Notes: generated by a model from the sequence alone, not told the origin. Shown: positions 1-10,875, numbered from the stretch's first letter. The stretch is DNA of 64,000 nucleotides from Xenorhabdus ishibashii (GCF_002632755.1 NZ_NJAK01000001.1:1488001-1552000), one strand, 5' to 3'. Numbers and translations: made by a program.

Positions 1-749
1 GCAATTTCCAGTTGTGCCCACAGGTAAGCTGCTTGCAGGTCAGACAGCAAATAGCTGGAACCAATATCACGCCATGTGTATTTATCTACTTGTCCACGGA
101 AAAATTGACTGCGGTTAGTGCCTTTCTCCCGAATGATCTCGGCACGGGCGATCATGGATTTATCATTGATTAATGTTGCCCCACCTTCACCACCAGCCGA
201 ATAATTTTTGGTTTCATGAAAGCTGAAACAACCAATATGCCCAATTGTGCCCAATGCACGACCTTTATAGGTGGACATGACGCCCTGTGCAGCATCTTCC
301 ACCACATACAGGTTATATTTTTTCGCCAGTGCCATGATGGTATCCATTTCACAGGCTACACCTGCATAATGCACCGGTACAATAGCACGGGTTTTCTCTG
401 TAATGGCGGCTTCAATCTTGTTCTCATCAATGTTCATGGTATCAGGGCGAATATCCACAAACACAATGGTTGCACCACGCAGAACAAAGGCATTAGAAGT
501 CGAAACAAAGGTATAGCTCGGCATGATAATTTCATCATCCGGCTGAATATCCAACAACATTGCCGCCATTTCCAGTGAAGCGGTACAAGATGGTGTCAGT
601 AATACCTTTGGGCAATTAAAACGCTGTTCCATCCACGCTTCACAACGTTTGGTAAATTCACCATCGCCACACAACTTACCGCTGGCCATCGCCTGTCGCA
701 TGTATTCAAGTTCAGTGCCGACTATGGGTGGTTTATTAAATGGAATCAT
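1..749 (-). CDS. wecE: dTDP-4-amino-4,6-dideoxygalactose transaminase WecE, 3' end cut by window
   Basis: WecE transfers an amino group from glutamate to dTDP-4-keto-6-deoxyglucose, giving dTDP-Fuc4N for enterobacterial common antigen (ECA). It is a PLP enzyme of the DegT/DnrJ/EryC1 family. The reading frame starts MIPFNKPP at 749 and stays open to the window edge (249 codons of about 376). The aminotransferase core is visible, including the SFHETKNYSAGGEGG segment whose lysine should bind PLP (near residue 181). The start lies inside the end of wecD (14-nt overlap), so the two are translationally linked. The C-terminal third lies outside the window. Confidence 0.95.
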   Translation of the reverse strand, partial: MIPFNKPPIVGTELEYMRQAMASGKLCGDGEFTKRCEAWMEQRFNCPKVLLTPSCTASLEMAAMLLDIQPDDEIIMPSYTFVSTSNAFVLRGATIVFVDIRPDTMNIDENKIEAAITEKTRAIVPVHYAGVACEMDTIMALAKKYNLYVVEDAAQGVMSTYKGRALGTIGHIGCFSFHETKNYSAGGEGGATLINDKSMIARAEIIREKGTNRSQFFRGQVDKYTWRDIGSSYLLSDLQAAYLWAQLEI

Positions 750-1464
750 TTCGTCCTCTGTATAACCAATATGCAGTGCTCTCAATGATGGCACCACAGC
801 GTGTATAAAGACGCAAGGCAGTGATGTTGCTGATTTGCGTAGCCACTCTCAGCCATTGTATCTGATGGTTATGGCACCACTGTTGCGCCGCCGACATTAA
901 TTTTTTGCCAATTCCTTGATGATGATTGCCTGGTACAGTAGCCAATAAACCAATGCGCGCTTCACTGTTACCTATGTTCCTTAAGGTGACAAAGCCTGCT
1001 ATTTGACCATATTCATTATTGATAAGCAGGCATTGGTGATCAAATGTGCCCAAAACGGCTTTTTCAACCCAGGCAGCATAGAATTTTCCACTGTCATCCG
1101 GTTGATACCAAGGTGCACGGAAGCGGCTAGACGTAAATACACGGGCTGATACCTCCTTCAATACGGGGATATCTTCTTGTTTTGCAGAAATTAGTTCCTT
1201 TCCCGTATGAATGCCAGAAATATCCCCAGCTTCAATCGATAACCGTAAATCTACCTCACCTTCAACCAGAGAAAAGCCCAAGGCAGAAAGTTTATCGATA
1301 ATGCCCGTTTGTTGGGTGGCAACCTTGGCCTGCACCAATTCATATCGATCCAAATCAACAACCGTCAATGCCGCCGCTGCTGGCGAAAAATTCAGGCGAG
1401 CTGTGGATAAACCAAAAAATTGGCTATCCCAAGCCAAGGGTTCAAGGTTGGCGTGAATAGACAT
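736..1464 (-). CDS. wecD: dTDP-fucosamine acetyltransferase WecD
   Basis: WecD N-acetylates dTDP-Fuc4N to dTDP-Fuc4NAc, the third sugar of the ECA repeat, using acetyl-CoA in the cytoplasm. The 242-residue protein has the WecD family layout: a variable N-terminal region with [10 protein letters not shown], the segment [14 protein letters not shown], and a C-terminal GNAT fold. The acetyl-CoA loop appears as [12 protein letters not shown], and the protein ends [10 protein letters not shown]. The start overlaps the end of rffH by 23 nt and the end overlaps wecE by 14 nt, as expected for a tight operon. The N-terminal part is the least conserved against E. coli. Confidence 0.93.
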   Translation of the reverse strand: MSIHANLEPLAWDSQFFGLSTARLNFSPAAAALTVVDLDRYELVQAKVATQQTGIIDKLSALGFSLVEGEVDLRLSIEAGDISGIHTGKELISAKQEDIPVLKEVSARVFTSSRFRAPWYQPDDSGKFYAAWVEKAVLGTFDHQCLLINNEYGQIAGFVTLRNIGNSEARIGLLATVPGNHHQGIGKKLMSAAQQWCHNHQIQWLRVATQISNITALRLYTRCGAIIESTAYWLYRGRNDSI

Positions 1465-2323
1465 TGAGCAAGTCCATCAGATAGTTACCGTAGCCTGTTT
1501 TCACCAAATCCACGGCCGCCGCTTTCAATTGTTCATCACTGAGCCAACTATTACGCCATGCGATCTCTTCCAGACAGGCAATTTTGAAGCCTTGCCGTTT
1601 TTCGACGGTCTGGACAAAAGTACTGGCTTCAATCAGGCTGTCATGAGTTCCTGTATCTAACCAGGCAAAACCACGCCCCAATAATTCAACATTCAATTCA
1701 CCGCATTCCAGATACATCTGGTTGATACTGGTGATTTCCAGCTCCCCGCGCGCAGAAGGTTTTACTTGTTTGGCAAAATCCACGACTTTGTCGTCGTAAA
1801 AATAGAGACCCGTTACCGCCCAATTGGATTTAGGCTGTACAGGTTTTTCTTCTATGGAAAGTACCCGATACTGCTCGTCAAATTCCACTACGCCAAATCG
1901 TTCTGGGTCCATCACTTGGTAACCAAATACTGTCGCTCCTGTTGTTCGGCCAGCGACATGTTGCAATTTCGGGCTAAATGCTTGACCAAAGAAGATATTA
2001 TCACCAAGAACCAGACAACACGTATCATTGCCGATAAATTCTTCACCAATCAGAAATGCCTGAGCCAGACCATCAGGTGAAGGTTGTTCGGCATAGCTCA
2101 GTTGGATACCAAATTGTTCGCCACTGCCTAACAATCGCTTAAAAGCAGGTAAATCTTCCGGTGTAGAGATGATCAGGATATCGCGTATGCCCGACAGCAT
2201 TAACACTGACAGCGGATAGTAAATCATCGGCTTGTCATAAATCGGTAATAACTGCTTTGATACGCCACGTGTTATTGGATACAAACGGGTGCCAGAGCCC
2301 CCAGCCAGTATAATTCCTTTCAT
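1442..2323 (-). CDS. rffH: glucose-1-phosphate thymidylyltransferase RffH (RmlA2)
   Basis: RffH makes dTDP-glucose from glucose-1-phosphate and dTTP, the first step toward dTDP-Fuc4NAc. The 293-residue protein opens [16 protein letters not shown], the nucleotide-binding signature of sugar-nucleotide transferases, followed by [17 protein letters not shown]. It also holds LGDNIFFG and the [10 protein letters not shown] motif of the RmlA family. Length matches the family. Because it sits between rffG and wecD, it is the ECA paralogue rather than the O-antigen rmlA. It lies 18 nt after rffG. Confidence 0.95.
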   Translation of the reverse strand: MKGIILAGGSGTRLYPITRGVSKQLLPIYDKPMIYYPLSVLMLSGIRDILIISTPEDLPAFKRLLGSGEQFGIQLSYAEQPSPDGLAQAFLIGEEFIGNDTCCLVLGDNIFFGQAFSPKLQHVAGRTTGATVFGYQVMDPERFGVVEFDEQYRVLSIEEKPVQPKSNWAVTGLYFYDDKVVDFAKQVKPSARGELEITSINQMYLECGELNVELLGRGFAWLDTGTHDSLIEASTFVQTVEKRQGFKIACLEEIAWRNSWLSDEQLKAAAVDLVKTGYGNYLMDLLNVYSRQP

Positions 2324-2341
2324 CTGCTCCCCCTGATGGGT

Positions 2342-3418
2342 TTATTCATTTCCTAACCCAAGTCGTTCCCCTGTATAAGAGCCATCCTGAACTCTTCTCC
2401 ACCAATTCTCATTTTCCAGATACCATTGCACAGTTTTGCGAATACCGGATTCGAACGTTTCCTCGGGTATCCAACCTAGTTCACGCTCAATTTTCGCCGC
2501 ATCAATCGCATAACGCATATCATGTCCTGGGCGATCTGTTACATGGGTAATAAGATCCCGATAATGCTCTACCCCAGCAGGTTTTTCAGGGCGAAGCTCC
2601 TCTAGCAATTCACAAATCGTTTCCACAACCTCAATATTTCGGCGCTCATTATGTCCACCGATATTATAGGTTTTGCCAGAGTTCGCCTGGGTTACCACCA
2701 AATACAATGCCCGCGCATGGTCTTCCACATAGAGCCAGTCACGGATTTGTTCTCCCTTGCCATAAACCGGTAAAGGTTTGCCGACCAGCGCGTTCAGGAT
2801 CATCAATGGGATCAGTTTTTCAGGGAAATGATAAGGACCATAGTTATTCGAACAATTGGTGATCACGGTCGGTAAGCCATAAGTACGGCGCCATGCCCTG
2901 ACCAGATGATCACTGGACGCTTTTGATGCAGAATAAGGGCTGCTCGGCGCGTAAGGGGTGGTTTCAGTAAAGAAGCCATCGTCACCGTGCAAATCACCGT
3001 ACACTTCATCTGTTGAAATATGGTGAAAGCGGAATTGACTCTGTTTTTCCTGCCCCAACTGTTGCCAAAATGCACGTGCCGCTTCCAGCAAGGTGTAAGT
3101 ACCGATGATATTGGTTTCGATAAAGACAGCAGGCCCGTCAATGGAACGGTCAACATGACTTTCTGCGGCCAAATGCATGACTGCATCAGGTTGATATTGC
3201 TGGAATACGCGATCTAAAGCATCACGCTGGCGGATATCAACCTGCTCAAACGCATAACGGGGGTGGTTAGCAACCGAGGCTAATGATTCCAGATTACCGG
3301 CGTAAGTCAGGCTATCAACAACAACGACGCTATCTTCCGTCTGATTAATAATATGGCGAACAACCGCAGAACCGATAAAACCTGCACCACCTGTAATAAG
3401 AATACGTTTCAACGCCAA
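2342..3418 (-). CDS. rffG: dTDP-glucose 4,6-dehydratase RffG (RmlB2)
   Basis: RffG converts dTDP-glucose to dTDP-4-keto-6-deoxyglucose, using a tightly bound NAD, in the ECA sugar-nucleotide pathway. The 358-residue protein is an extended SDR enzyme: Rossmann motif GGAGFIG near residue 10, the STDEVYG segment, and catalytic YSASK near residue 167. The downstream [15 protein letters not shown] and [10 protein letters not shown] blocks are typical of RmlB. The first bases overlap the end of wecC by 10 nt. Its position in the wec cluster assigns it to ECA rather than O-antigen synthesis. Confidence 0.95.
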   Translation of the reverse strand: MALKRILITGGAGFIGSAVVRHIINQTEDSVVVVDSLTYAGNLESLASVANHPRYAFEQVDIRQRDALDRVFQQYQPDAVMHLAAESHVDRSIDGPAVFIETNIIGTYTLLEAARAFWQQLGQEKQSQFRFHHISTDEVYGDLHGDDGFFTETTPYAPSSPYSASKASSDHLVRAWRRTYGLPTVITNCSNNYGPYHFPEKLIPLMILNALVGKPLPVYGKGEQIRDWLYVEDHARALYLVVTQANSGKTYNIGGHNERRNIEVVETICELLEELRPEKPAGVEHYRDLITHVTDRPGHDMRYAIDAAKIERELGWIPEETFESGIRKTVQWYLENENWWRRVQDGSYTGERLGLGNE

Positions 3419-4671
3419 ACTCCTTTTGTATCAACAACCCATTTTTGTTTTATTACAGAACCGTTAATGGCTTTGAACTGGCTATGATCCACCAGCATCA
3501 ATACCACGTCAGCCTCTTCTAATGCCGGATTGACATCCATCAGAACCACAAAATCTTTCAGTGAATCAGGCAATTCGTGTACATTGGGTTCAACCGCTAT
3601 GGTTTGCCCTGCATGCCACTGTGCAACCATTTTTGTAATATAAACGGCAGGGCTTTCCCGCAAATCATCAATGTTCGGCTTGAAGGCCAAGCCAAAACAG
3701 GCAATTTTAACCTCACTCGCTCGTTTACCACTCTCAGCCAAACAGTCAGCGACGGCGGCTTTCACTTGATCCACTACCCACAGCGGCTTGCCATCATTGA
3801 CCAAACGCGCAGTATGAATTAAACGGGATTGCTCAGGGTTTTGGGATACGATGAACCACGGATCAACAGCAATGCAATGCCCCCCTACACCAGGGCCAGG
3901 TTGCAAAATATTTACACGTGGATGGCGGTTTGCCAGACTGATTAGTTCCCACACATTGATCCCCTGTTCGGCACAGATCAGGGAAAGTTCGTTAGCAAAA
4001 GCGATATTCACGTCACGGAAGCTGTTTTCTGTCAGCTTGCACATTTCCGCTGTTCTGGCATTGGTGATAACACATTCACCTTCCAGAAAGATATTGTACA
4101 ACTCACTTGCCCTGCGGGAAGATTTAGCTGTCATTCCTCCTACTACACGATCATTTTTGATCAATTCCACCATAACTTGCCCCGGCAAAACACGTTCAGG
4201 GCAATAGGCGATATCGATATCTGAGTTTTCACCCGTGTATTGAGGGAATGAGAGGTCAGGGCGTACTGCGGCTAACCATTCTGCCATTTGTTCTGTCGCA
4301 CCAACAGGAGAAGTGGATTCCAAAATAACCAAATCGCCTTTTTTCAAGACGGGTGCTATTGATTCTGCCGCAGAACGCACATAGGCCATATCGGGTTCAT
4401 GATCCCCTTTGAAAGGCGTCGGAACAGCAATCAAAAAAGCATCCGCGGTCTGCGGAACAGTCACGGCTGTCAAAAAACCCGCTTCTACCGCAACTTTTAC
4501 TACTTTATCTAAATCAGGTTCAACGATATGAATCGAACCACGGTTAATCGTTTCTACCGCATGTTGATTAACATCCACGCCAATAACCCGCTTTTGACGG
4601 GAGGCAAAGGCCGCTGCGGTGGGTAAACCGATATAACCCAGTCCGATAACAGAAATTGTTTCAAAACTCAT
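3409..4671 (-). CDS. wecC: UDP-N-acetyl-D-mannosamine dehydrogenase WecC
   Basis: WecC oxidises UDP-ManNAc twice, with NAD, to UDP-ManNAcA, the second sugar of the ECA repeat. The 420-residue protein belongs to the UDP-glucose/GDP-mannose dehydrogenase family. It has an N-terminal Rossmann motif ([12 protein letters not shown]), the central [16 protein letters not shown] helix, the catalytic-cysteine motif [12 protein letters not shown], and a C-terminal UDP-binding domain containing [16 protein letters not shown]. It starts 4 nt inside wecB and overlaps rffG by 10 nt, so it is part of one transcript. Confidence 0.96.
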   Translation of the reverse strand: MSFETISVIGLGYIGLPTAAAFASRQKRVIGVDVNQHAVETINRGSIHIVEPDLDKVVKVAVEAGFLTAVTVPQTADAFLIAVPTPFKGDHEPDMAYVRSAAESIAPVLKKGDLVILESTSPVGATEQMAEWLAAVRPDLSFPQYTGENSDIDIAYCPERVLPGQVMVELIKNDRVVGGMTAKSSRRASELYNIFLEGECVITNARTAEMCKLTENSFRDVNIAFANELSLICAEQGINVWELISLANRHPRVNILQPGPGVGGHCIAVDPWFIVSQNPEQSRLIHTARLVNDGKPLWVVDQVKAAVADCLAESGKRASEVKIACFGLAFKPNIDDLRESPAVYITKMVAQWHAGQTIAVEPNVHELPDSLKDFVVLMDVNPALEEADVVLMLVDHSQFKAINGSVIKQKWVVDTKGVWR

Positions 4672-5798
4672 AATGTCATCCGGTTTTTTTTCAATGCTTC
4701 AAGAATGCGCTGGCAAGCCCTACCATCACCATAAGGGTTATGGGCATGGCTCATTTGTTGGTAGGCGTTAACATCCGTCAATAGGCGCGTAACTTCCGCG
4801 ACGATAGTTTGTGTTTCTGTTCCCACCAACCGTACTGTCCCCGCATCAACCGCTTCAGGTCGTTCAGTGGTATCGCGCATAACCAGAACTGGTTTCCCCA
4901 GAGAAGGCGCTTCTTCCTGAATTCCACCGGAATCGGTCAAGATTAAATAGGCATGATTCATCAAATAGACGAATGGCAGATAGTCTTGTGGTTTGATAAG
5001 AATAACGTTATCAATGTCATGCAAAATGCGCTTAACCGGCTCACTGACATTTGGGTTCAAATGAACCGGATAAACCACCAGAACATCAGGATGCTTTCTG
5101 GCAATTTGTGCTAGTGCTTCACAAATTCGTTCAAATCCTTTACCAAAATTTTCACGGCGGTGGCCTGTCACCAGGATCATTTTTTTATTTGGGTTAAGGA
5201 AAGGATACAGCTCAGCAAATTGCCCATATATGGTTTCATCATTCATGATGCGGTCGCGCACTGATAGCAGGGCATCAATCACCGTATTGCCTGTAACAAA
5301 AATACGATTTTCCGCAATGGATTCTTTTAAGAGGTTATTCCGGGAAATTTCCGTCGGTGCAAAATGATACATTGCCAGGTGTCCGGCGATCTTGCGGTTG
5401 GCTTCTTCCGGCCATGGTGAATAAAGATCCCCTGTTCTTAAGCCAGCTTCAACATGGCCTACCGGAATATGCTGATAGAAAGCAGCCAGACTCGCTGCCA
5501 TGGTCGTTGTTGTGTCACCATGCACTAATACCACATCTGGTTTGAATTCTTCTAGTACAGGCTTTATCTCTTGCAGGATACGGCAGGTAATATCTGTCAG
5601 ATCTTGTCCTTTTTGCATAATATTAAGATCAAAATCCGGCGTTATCCCAAACAGGTGCAATACCTGATCTAGCATTTCCCTATGCTGAGCTGTGACACAC
5701 ACTTTTGCTTCAAAGGCAGTATCCATAGCCAACGCATGTACCAACGGAGCCATTTTAATGGCCTCCGGCCTAGTACCAAACACAGTCAACACTTTCAC
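4668..5798 (-). CDS. wecB: UDP-N-acetylglucosamine 2-epimerase WecB
   Basis: WecB is the non-hydrolysing epimerase that interconverts UDP-GlcNAc and UDP-ManNAc, feeding WecC. The 376-residue protein has the two-lobed GT-B-like fold, starting [15 protein letters not shown]. Family blocks include [30 protein letters not shown], and the C-terminal UDP-binding [14 protein letters not shown] followed by [10 protein letters not shown]. It overlaps wecC by 4 nt (ATGA). An 81-nt gap separates it from wzzE upstream. Confidence 0.96.
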   Translation of the reverse strand: MKVLTVFGTRPEAIKMAPLVHALAMDTAFEAKVCVTAQHREMLDQVLHLFGITPDFDLNIMQKGQDLTDITCRILQEIKPVLEEFKPDVVLVHGDTTTTMAASLAAFYQHIPVGHVEAGLRTGDLYSPWPEEANRKIAGHLAMYHFAPTEISRNNLLKESIAENRIFVTGNTVIDALLSVRDRIMNDETIYGQFAELYPFLNPNKKMILVTGHRRENFGKGFERICEALAQIARKHPDVLVVYPVHLNPNVSEPVKRILHDIDNVILIKPQDYLPFVYLMNHAYLILTDSGGIQEEAPSLGKPVLVMRDTTERPEAVDAGTVRLVGTETQTIVAEVTRLLTDVNAYQQMSHAHNPYGDGRACQRILEALKKNRMTL

Positions 5799-5879
5799 AG
5801 TGACTCTCTTATTTTGTCAATCATTGCAGATGCTTTCAAAAATGGGGATCAAAAACCTATCGTTTATATTTACATACTA

Positions 5880-6950
5880 TTACTTATATGAACTATCGGA
5901 GCGAGGACGTCTTACTAAAGCGACACCTGCACCAACCAACATACCTATGGCTCCCCATAAAATCATCATAAAAGCACGACGAGGACTGTCTCGGTTAACA
6001 GGTTCCTCCGGTGTTCTGAGATAACGGTAAGTCAGGAAAGAGTCCTGCAAAGTCGGACCGACATTCAATGTAGCCAGCATCGCAATATTTTGATCATAAT
6101 CGATGCTGTAGTTAGCACCTGTGGCTTCCAACGTTTCAATTTGGGCTTGCAGTAATGATGTACCCAGCATAAACATTTTGGATTCAGGCAGTTCTTCGAT
6201 AGGGATGTTTGTCTGATTACGATGAATACCTTGTTTCTCAGCCACTTTCAGTGACTGCTGCAAGATATTCAAGTCACGATGATATATTGCCTTTGCCACC
6301 ATCTCCTGACGTTTCACCAATGCTTTCATTGACTGGGTCCGTGTCGCCCACGCCCCTTTAATTTCATTGTTCAGGTGAGTGTTCGCCCGTTGGTTGGCAA
6401 ATGCAATATACTGACGTAGAAGTTGATTGGCATCAACGGCAGTTTCTGCTGTCAATTTGATGCTGTCATTTGATGATGTTTTATCATCACTACGCGTGAT
6501 TTTAATATCGTTGACTAATTGCTCCAACAATACAGCATCCGCTTTGGCATGCCCTTCCTTACGTTGTTTGTAATATTCAGAGTGAAGCCAAAATTCACGG
6601 CGGGTATCATACGCAGAAATCTGTGTCATAAATTCTTTGTATGCACCGTCTGGGATGGTCGGTAATTGTGCTTCTGGCGAAGCATTGATATGGGTATCCA
6701 AATTACGCAAGAATTGTTGTTGCGAATAGTAGCTACCCAAATTATTCGTGGTCGGTAAGTCCACAATAGCGGTTGCGCTCCATTTTTGCTGCATCAAATA
6801 AGATGCAGCCAGAGCGACGGCAGCGAAAATTATTACCAGTGCGATAATCCATATCTTTCCATGCCACAAAGCATAACATAGTGCCCGAATATCCAGTTCA
6901 TGCTCTATAGCAGGTTGATCCTGTTTAGATTTCGTTTCTGAGTTTATCAC
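5880..6950 (-). CDS. wzzE: ECA polysaccharide chain-length modulator WzzE
   Basis: WzzE sets the number of trisaccharide repeats in ECA chains at the periplasmic face of the inner membrane. The 356-residue protein has the Wzz/PCP1 layout: a short cytoplasmic N-terminus, a first membrane segment at about residues 33-53, a large helical periplasmic domain, and a second membrane segment at about 327-349. A proline-containing stretch (RTPEEPVNRDSPRRAF) lies before the second membrane segment, as usual in this family. The central region is diverged from E. coli, as is common for Wzz proteins. Position between wecA and wecB supports the call. Confidence 0.93.
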   Translation of the reverse strand: MINSETKSKQDQPAIEHELDIRALCYALWHGKIWIIALVIIFAAVALAASYLMQQKWSATAIVDLPTTNNLGSYYSQQQFLRNLDTHINASPEAQLPTIPDGAYKEFMTQISAYDTRREFWLHSEYYKQRKEGHAKADAVLLEQLVNDIKITRSDDKTSSNDSIKLTAETAVDANQLLRQYIAFANQRANTHLNNEIKGAWATRTQSMKALVKRQEMVAKAIYHRDLNILQQSLKVAEKQGIHRNQTNIPIEELPESKMFMLGTSLLQAQIETLEATGANYSIDYDQNIAMLATLNVGPTLQDSFLTYRYLRTPEEPVNRDSPRRAFMMILWGAIGMLVGAGVALVRRPRSDSSYK

Positions 6951-6980
6951 TGCACAAAACCCCTTTGATTGTCGATTTTT

Positions 6981-8069
6981 TTAATGATGGCTTGATGCCC
7001 GACGCATACGGCGCTTACACCGCTTGATAAAACGGGCTACTTTCCACGCTCTTTTGATGCAATAGCCATACAACATAAATGCAAGCAAAAATAATGCCAA
7101 CATCACCCATTCAGGGATAAAGCTTAACCTCTCTCCAATAATTCCAATTGAGGCCAATAGAGCAGCAGCCAAAGTGATCAAAATAAATGCCTGACGAGAA
7201 GTAAAGCCAGCACGCATAATCAAATGGTGAATATGCTGGCGATCTGGAGAAAATGGACTCATCCCCTTACGCAATCGACGGTACATAATAGCAACCATAT
7301 CCATTAGAGGGATCGCTATGACCCATAATGCTGTCACAGGACTAATAGACGCATTTTCACCTTGCGTCGCTTCAGTCAATAACCAAATAATGGTAAAGCC
7401 GATCAAGGTACTTCCTGCATCCCCCATAAATACTCTGAAACGTTTTCCTAATATGCCAAGATTAAGGATGATATAAGGCAAGATCCCTGCTATAAACGCA
7501 AAACACCAAAACGCCAATGCCGTATTGCCACTTTGGTATAACAAAATACCCAACGCACCGAAAGAAACACAAGATAAACCGCCCAACAACCCATCAATGC
7601 CATCCACCATATTGAAAGCGTTGATAGCTGCCCAGACAGCGAATAGCGTCACAACGTAGCTGAATGGCCCGAGTGTCATTTCCCACGGTCCAAATGTATG
7701 CCCCAGGCTATCAAGCTTCAAGCCAGCAAAATACATCATGCTGATCCCAACCAGAGCCTGGATAGTTGCCCGAATCTTCACGCTGATATCAAAACGGTCA
7801 TCTAAGGCTCCGATAAGAACTAATATTCCCGCACAAGCCAAATACAACCACTTATGAAGTATAAATTCTTTTGTAATAACAAATGCGAAACAAACACCAA
7901 AAAAAACGGATATGCCCCCCACCAAAGGAACTAAGCCATGATGACGTTTACGGTAATTAGGCTTATCAACCAGACCGATTTTTTTTGCTGCTTTACGAGC
8001 TACAAACAAAAACACAAATGAGAATATAAATACGTAAAAAATTTCGGCATTCATACTGGGAATATTCAC
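6981..8069 (-). CDS. wecA: UDP-GlcNAc:undecaprenyl-phosphate GlcNAc-1-phosphate transferase WecA
   Basis: WecA starts ECA synthesis, and in many strains O-antigen synthesis, by moving GlcNAc-1-phosphate onto undecaprenyl phosphate. The 362-residue integral membrane protein has about 11 hydrophobic segments. Catalytic motifs are visible: D90-D91 in GALDDRFD, NAFNMVDGIDGLLGG, FMGDAGSTLIG, and the cytoplasmic PDRQHIHH loop. The C-terminus is strongly basic (VARFIKRCKRRMRR). As first gene of the wec cluster it lies 30 nt upstream of wzzE; rho lies beyond it on the same strand. Confidence 0.96.
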   Translation of the reverse strand: MNIPSMNAEIFYVFIFSFVFLFVARKAAKKIGLVDKPNYRKRHHGLVPLVGGISVFFGVCFAFVITKEFILHKWLYLACAGILVLIGALDDRFDISVKIRATIQALVGISMMYFAGLKLDSLGHTFGPWEMTLGPFSYVVTLFAVWAAINAFNMVDGIDGLLGGLSCVSFGALGILLYQSGNTALAFWCFAFIAGILPYIILNLGILGKRFRVFMGDAGSTLIGFTIIWLLTEATQGENASISPVTALWVIAIPLMDMVAIMYRRLRKGMSPFSPDRQHIHHLIMRAGFTSRQAFILITLAAALLASIGIIGERLSFIPEWVMLALFLLAFMLYGYCIKRAWKVARFIKRCKRRMRRASSHH

Positions 8070-8403
8070 AATAACAACTCTCTATCAAAGTAATGATGGG
8101 GCATTTATTATTCATATACTTATGGATGTCCCACTTGACACCGAATCCATAAGCTCTCCTTGTTAACAAAACAAAGAGTTCTAACTTATAAAATTAATCA
8201 AATAAACCATACGACCTGTAAAGCATGATTCATAACAATAAAACATCCGGTTAGAAAAAACACATCTAATCATCCAAAAAACATGCAAAAAACATACCAT
8301 TTCAGGTGAATAAGGTAAGTGGTTGATAAAAAAAACGCCACAAAAATGTGGCGTTTTAGAGAAGCGAATATTATTTATGATGGAACTATCAATTTTACAA
8401 ACA
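8070..8403. other. rho-wecA intergenic region (334 nt)
   Basis: No coding sequence is supported here. It holds the 3' end of the rho transcript with its terminator hairpin (8328-8357), then about 250 nt of AT-rich sequence that must contain the wec promoter. I could not fix a convincing -35/-10 pair. Two short direct elements (aaaaacatgcaaaaaacat) near 8276-8294 have no assigned role. Confidence 0.6.
8328..8357 (-). terminator. intrinsic terminator after rho
   Basis: Read on the minus strand, a stem CGCCACA/TGTGGCG with A/T extension and a TTTT loop is followed by a run of T, 47 nt beyond the rho stop codon. This is a canonical Rho-independent terminator and separates rho from the wec operon. 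Confidence 0.85.
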
Positions 8404-9663
8404 CTATGAACGTTTCATAAAGTCGAAGAACTCTTCGTTTGTTTTTGTCATAGCCAGTTTATTGATAAGAAATTCCATCGCATCAATTTCACCCATCGGA
8501 TGAATGATCTTACGTAAGATCCACATTTTCTGTAGCTCATCCTGTGCAGTGAGCAACTCTTCTTTACGTGTCCCTGAACGGTTGTAATCAATGGCTGGGA
8601 AGACACGCTTTTCGGCAATCTTACGAGACAGGTGCAATTCCATGTTACCTGTACCTTTAAATTCTTCGTAAATAACCTCATCCATCTTGGAGCCAGTATC
8701 AACCAGCGCCGTCGCAATGATGGTCAGGCTCCCACCTTCTTCTACGTTACGTGCAGCACCAAAGAAACGTTTTGGACGATGCAGTGCATTCGCATCCACA
8801 CCACCAGTCAAGACCTTACCGGAAGCAGGAACCACAGTGTTATATGCACGAGCCAGACGGGTAATAGAATCCAGCAGGATAATAACGTCTTTCTTATGTT
8901 CAACCAGACGCTTCGCTTTTTCGATCACCATCTCAGCCACTTGAACATGGCGGGAAGCAGGCTCATCAAAGGTTGAAGCAATCACTTCACCTTTAACCAG
9001 ACGCTGCATTTCGGTGACTTCTTCTGGACGCTCATCAATCAGCAAAACCATCAAAACGCAATCTGGATAATTATGGGCGATGTTAGCTGCAATGTTTTGC
9101 AGCAGCATGGTTTTACCTGCTTTTGGTGGCGCGACAATCAAGCCACGCTGACCACGGCCAATCGGCGCTGCCAGATCCAGAACACGGGCTGTCAAATCTT
9201 CAGTCGAGCCATTACCACGTTCCATACGCAAACGGTTGTTGGCATGAAGTGGTGTCAGGTTTTCAAACAGGATTTTACTGCGGGCGTTTTCAGGTTTATC
9301 AAAGTTAACTTCATTAACTTTCAACAGGGCAAAATAGCGTTCACCTTCTTTTGGTGGGCGGATTTTCCCTGAAATAGTGTCACCGGTACGGAGGTTAAAG
9401 CGGCGGATTTGACTAGGAGAAACGTAGATATCATCAGGACCTGCAAGGTAAGAACTGTCTGCGGAGCGGAGGAAACCAAATCCATCCTGCAATATCTCCA
9501 GCACACCATCTCCGAAAATATCCTCTCCGCTTTTCGCATGCTGTTTGAGAATAGAGAAAATGATGTCCTGCTTACGCATACGAGCCAGGTTTTCCAGCCC
9601 CATATTTTCGCCGAGAGTAATCAACTCAGATACCGGCGTATTCTTTAATTCGGTAAGATTCAT
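8404..9663 (-). CDS. rho: transcription termination factor Rho
   Basis: Rho is the hexameric RNA-dependent ATPase/helicase that ends transcription at unstructured C-rich sites. The 419-residue protein matches the family length and has all domains: an N-terminal helix bundle ([15 protein letters not shown]), the cold-shock-like primary RNA-binding domain ([12 protein letters not shown]), Walker [13 protein letters not shown] near residue 180, Walker B ([10 protein letters not shown]), and the Q-loop/secondary-site region ([20 protein letters not shown]). A long AT-rich leader precedes it, as in E. coli, where rho is autoregulated; no obvious RhoL leader peptide was found. Confidence 0.98.
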   Translation of the reverse strand: MNLTELKNTPVSELITLGENMGLENLARMRKQDIIFSILKQHAKSGEDIFGDGVLEILQDGFGFLRSADSSYLAGPDDIYVSPSQIRRFNLRTGDTISGKIRPPKEGERYFALLKVNEVNFDKPENARSKILFENLTPLHANNRLRMERGNGSTEDLTARVLDLAAPIGRGQRGLIVAPPKAGKTMLLQNIAANIAHNYPDCVLMVLLIDERPEEVTEMQRLVKGEVIASTFDEPASRHVQVAEMVIEKAKRLVEHKKDVIILLDSITRLARAYNTVVPASGKVLTGGVDANALHRPKRFFGAARNVEEGGSLTIIATALVDTGSKMDEVIYEEFKGTGNMELHLSRKIAEKRVFPAIDYNRSGTRKEELLTAQDELQKMWILRKIIHPMGEIDAMEFLINKLAMTKTNEEFFDFMKRS

Positions 9664-10429
9664 AATGGTGGGTTCTTTAACTCGGGGTATATCTCGAACT
9701 ATGAACGTGAATGGTATGGCAGCATTATCGATGCCTGTTTATTTGTACCAGAAACGAATAACACCTTCTAACATATTAAATTATATTACAAGGCAATAGT
9801 TTGAAGTACTCAAATTGATTTCAAAATAAGGCTGACAAACTGTCAAAACTATCTTCTAACTATCTATGTGCCATATGTTATAACTATCTATAATATAGAT
9901 AAAATTTTATAATGTGAACACTACTAAAGTTTAACAGTAGACACTATTCCAGCATAATCACATCTTTCAGCATAAACGTTTTTTAACATAAGCACTGTTA
10001 GCAAATTCTATACCTTACACCTAGCGCAAGAAGGAGAGGGCTCGACATAAAAAATGCCTAGGATAAAAACACCGCTTAAAGGTATTTAGCATTAAGACGC
10101 TATGAGTGTACTAAGCGCTATATACCGGATTAATCGTATATAGACTCAAAAATTTTACCAAATGCGATATGTCATCAGATACTTCAGGTGACCCAGAGAT
10201 AACAGATTTATCAGACACTACAAATTGTTTAGTATGTAACATACTTAATGTCAACTCTTTATATCAATAAGCCTTTATATCGAATAAAGAATTCATTCAA
10301 GCGAAGCTTCATACAAGTAACAAGGATATGGTCGCTAACTTACCATGCTTCGTAGCGGACGTCTAGCGGTCAATGAGAGAAATCATCTCATACGCCAAAC
10401 GTCCGTTATTACTGTGACCTAATTCTAAA
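9664..10429. other. trxA-rho intergenic region (766 nt), rho leader and promoter zone
   Basis: No gene is supported in this long stretch. Just before rho, the sequence up to about 9760 reads like the conserved rho leader. Further upstream lie three copies of AACTATCT (9847, 9858, 9882), a 17-nt palindrome TATCTATA-A-TATAGATA (9885-9901), an 8-bp inverted repeat CTATATAC/GTATATAG (10118-10125 and 10136-10143), and a nested hairpin (10356-10405). Only very short open frames exist and none resembles E. coli rhoL. The exact rho start site cannot be fixed by eye. Confidence 0.6.
10356..10405. repeat. nested imperfect inverted repeat downstream of trxA
   Basis: An outer stem CGGACGT/ACGTCCG (10356-10362 with 10399-10405) encloses an inner stem ATGAGA/TCTCAT (10373-10378 with 10386-10391). 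It lies 25 nt past the trxA stop. No T-run follows on either strand, so it is not a classic intrinsic terminator. It may be a 3'-end stabilising hairpin or a dispersed repeat. Confidence 0.5.
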
Positions 10430-10756
10430 TTAGAGGTGTGGTTCCAAAAACTCTTTCAGTTGAGTTTTTGACAAAGCGCCCACTTTTACCGCAACCTTTT
10501 CACCGCCTTTAAACAGAATCAGAGTTGGAATACCACGAATACCGTATTCTGGGGCTGTTGCTGGGTTATCATCAATGTTCAGCTTGCCGACTGTCAGTTT
10601 TCCTTCGTATTCTGTGGAAATTTCATCCAAAATAGGGGCGATCATTTTACAAGGGCCGCACCACTCAGCCCAAAATTCAACAAGAACAGGACCTTGTGCC
10701 TTCAGGACGTCATTTCCAAAACCAGCATCAGTCAGAGAGATAATATTCGCACTCAT
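10430..10756 (-). CDS. trxA: thioredoxin 1 TrxA
   Basis: Thioredoxin is the general cytoplasmic dithiol reductant, recycled by TrxB with NADPH. The 108-residue protein has the active site WCGPCK (C33, C36) and the cis-proline loop GIRGIPTL. The open frame extends upstream to 10768 (adding MEQK), but I place the start at the second methionine, [10 protein letters not shown]. It aligns with E. coli MSDKIIHLTD and has GGAG 7 nt upstream inside those extra codons. The gene is divergent from rhlB with a 119-nt shared promoter region, as in E. coli. Confidence 0.96.
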   Translation of the reverse strand: MSANIISLTDAGFGNDVLKAQGPVLVEFWAEWCGPCKMIAPILDEISTEYEGKLTVGKLNIDDNPATAPEYGIRGIPTLILFKGGEKVAVKVGALSKTQLKEFLEPHL

Positions 10757-10875
10757 TTTTTGCTCCAAAAGTAAAATCTTTTACAGTGTCAGTGTACATT
10801 AATCAACATAAGGGTGTCTTTATTTCAGCGGATACACTTTCTTAAAGCAATAGTTAACTGATATTCTACCATACT

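Noticed and set aside
10021..10061. 16-codon minus-strand frame as a possible rhoL leader peptide
   Set aside because: It does not resemble the E. coli RhoL peptide and is far from rho; kept as noncoding.
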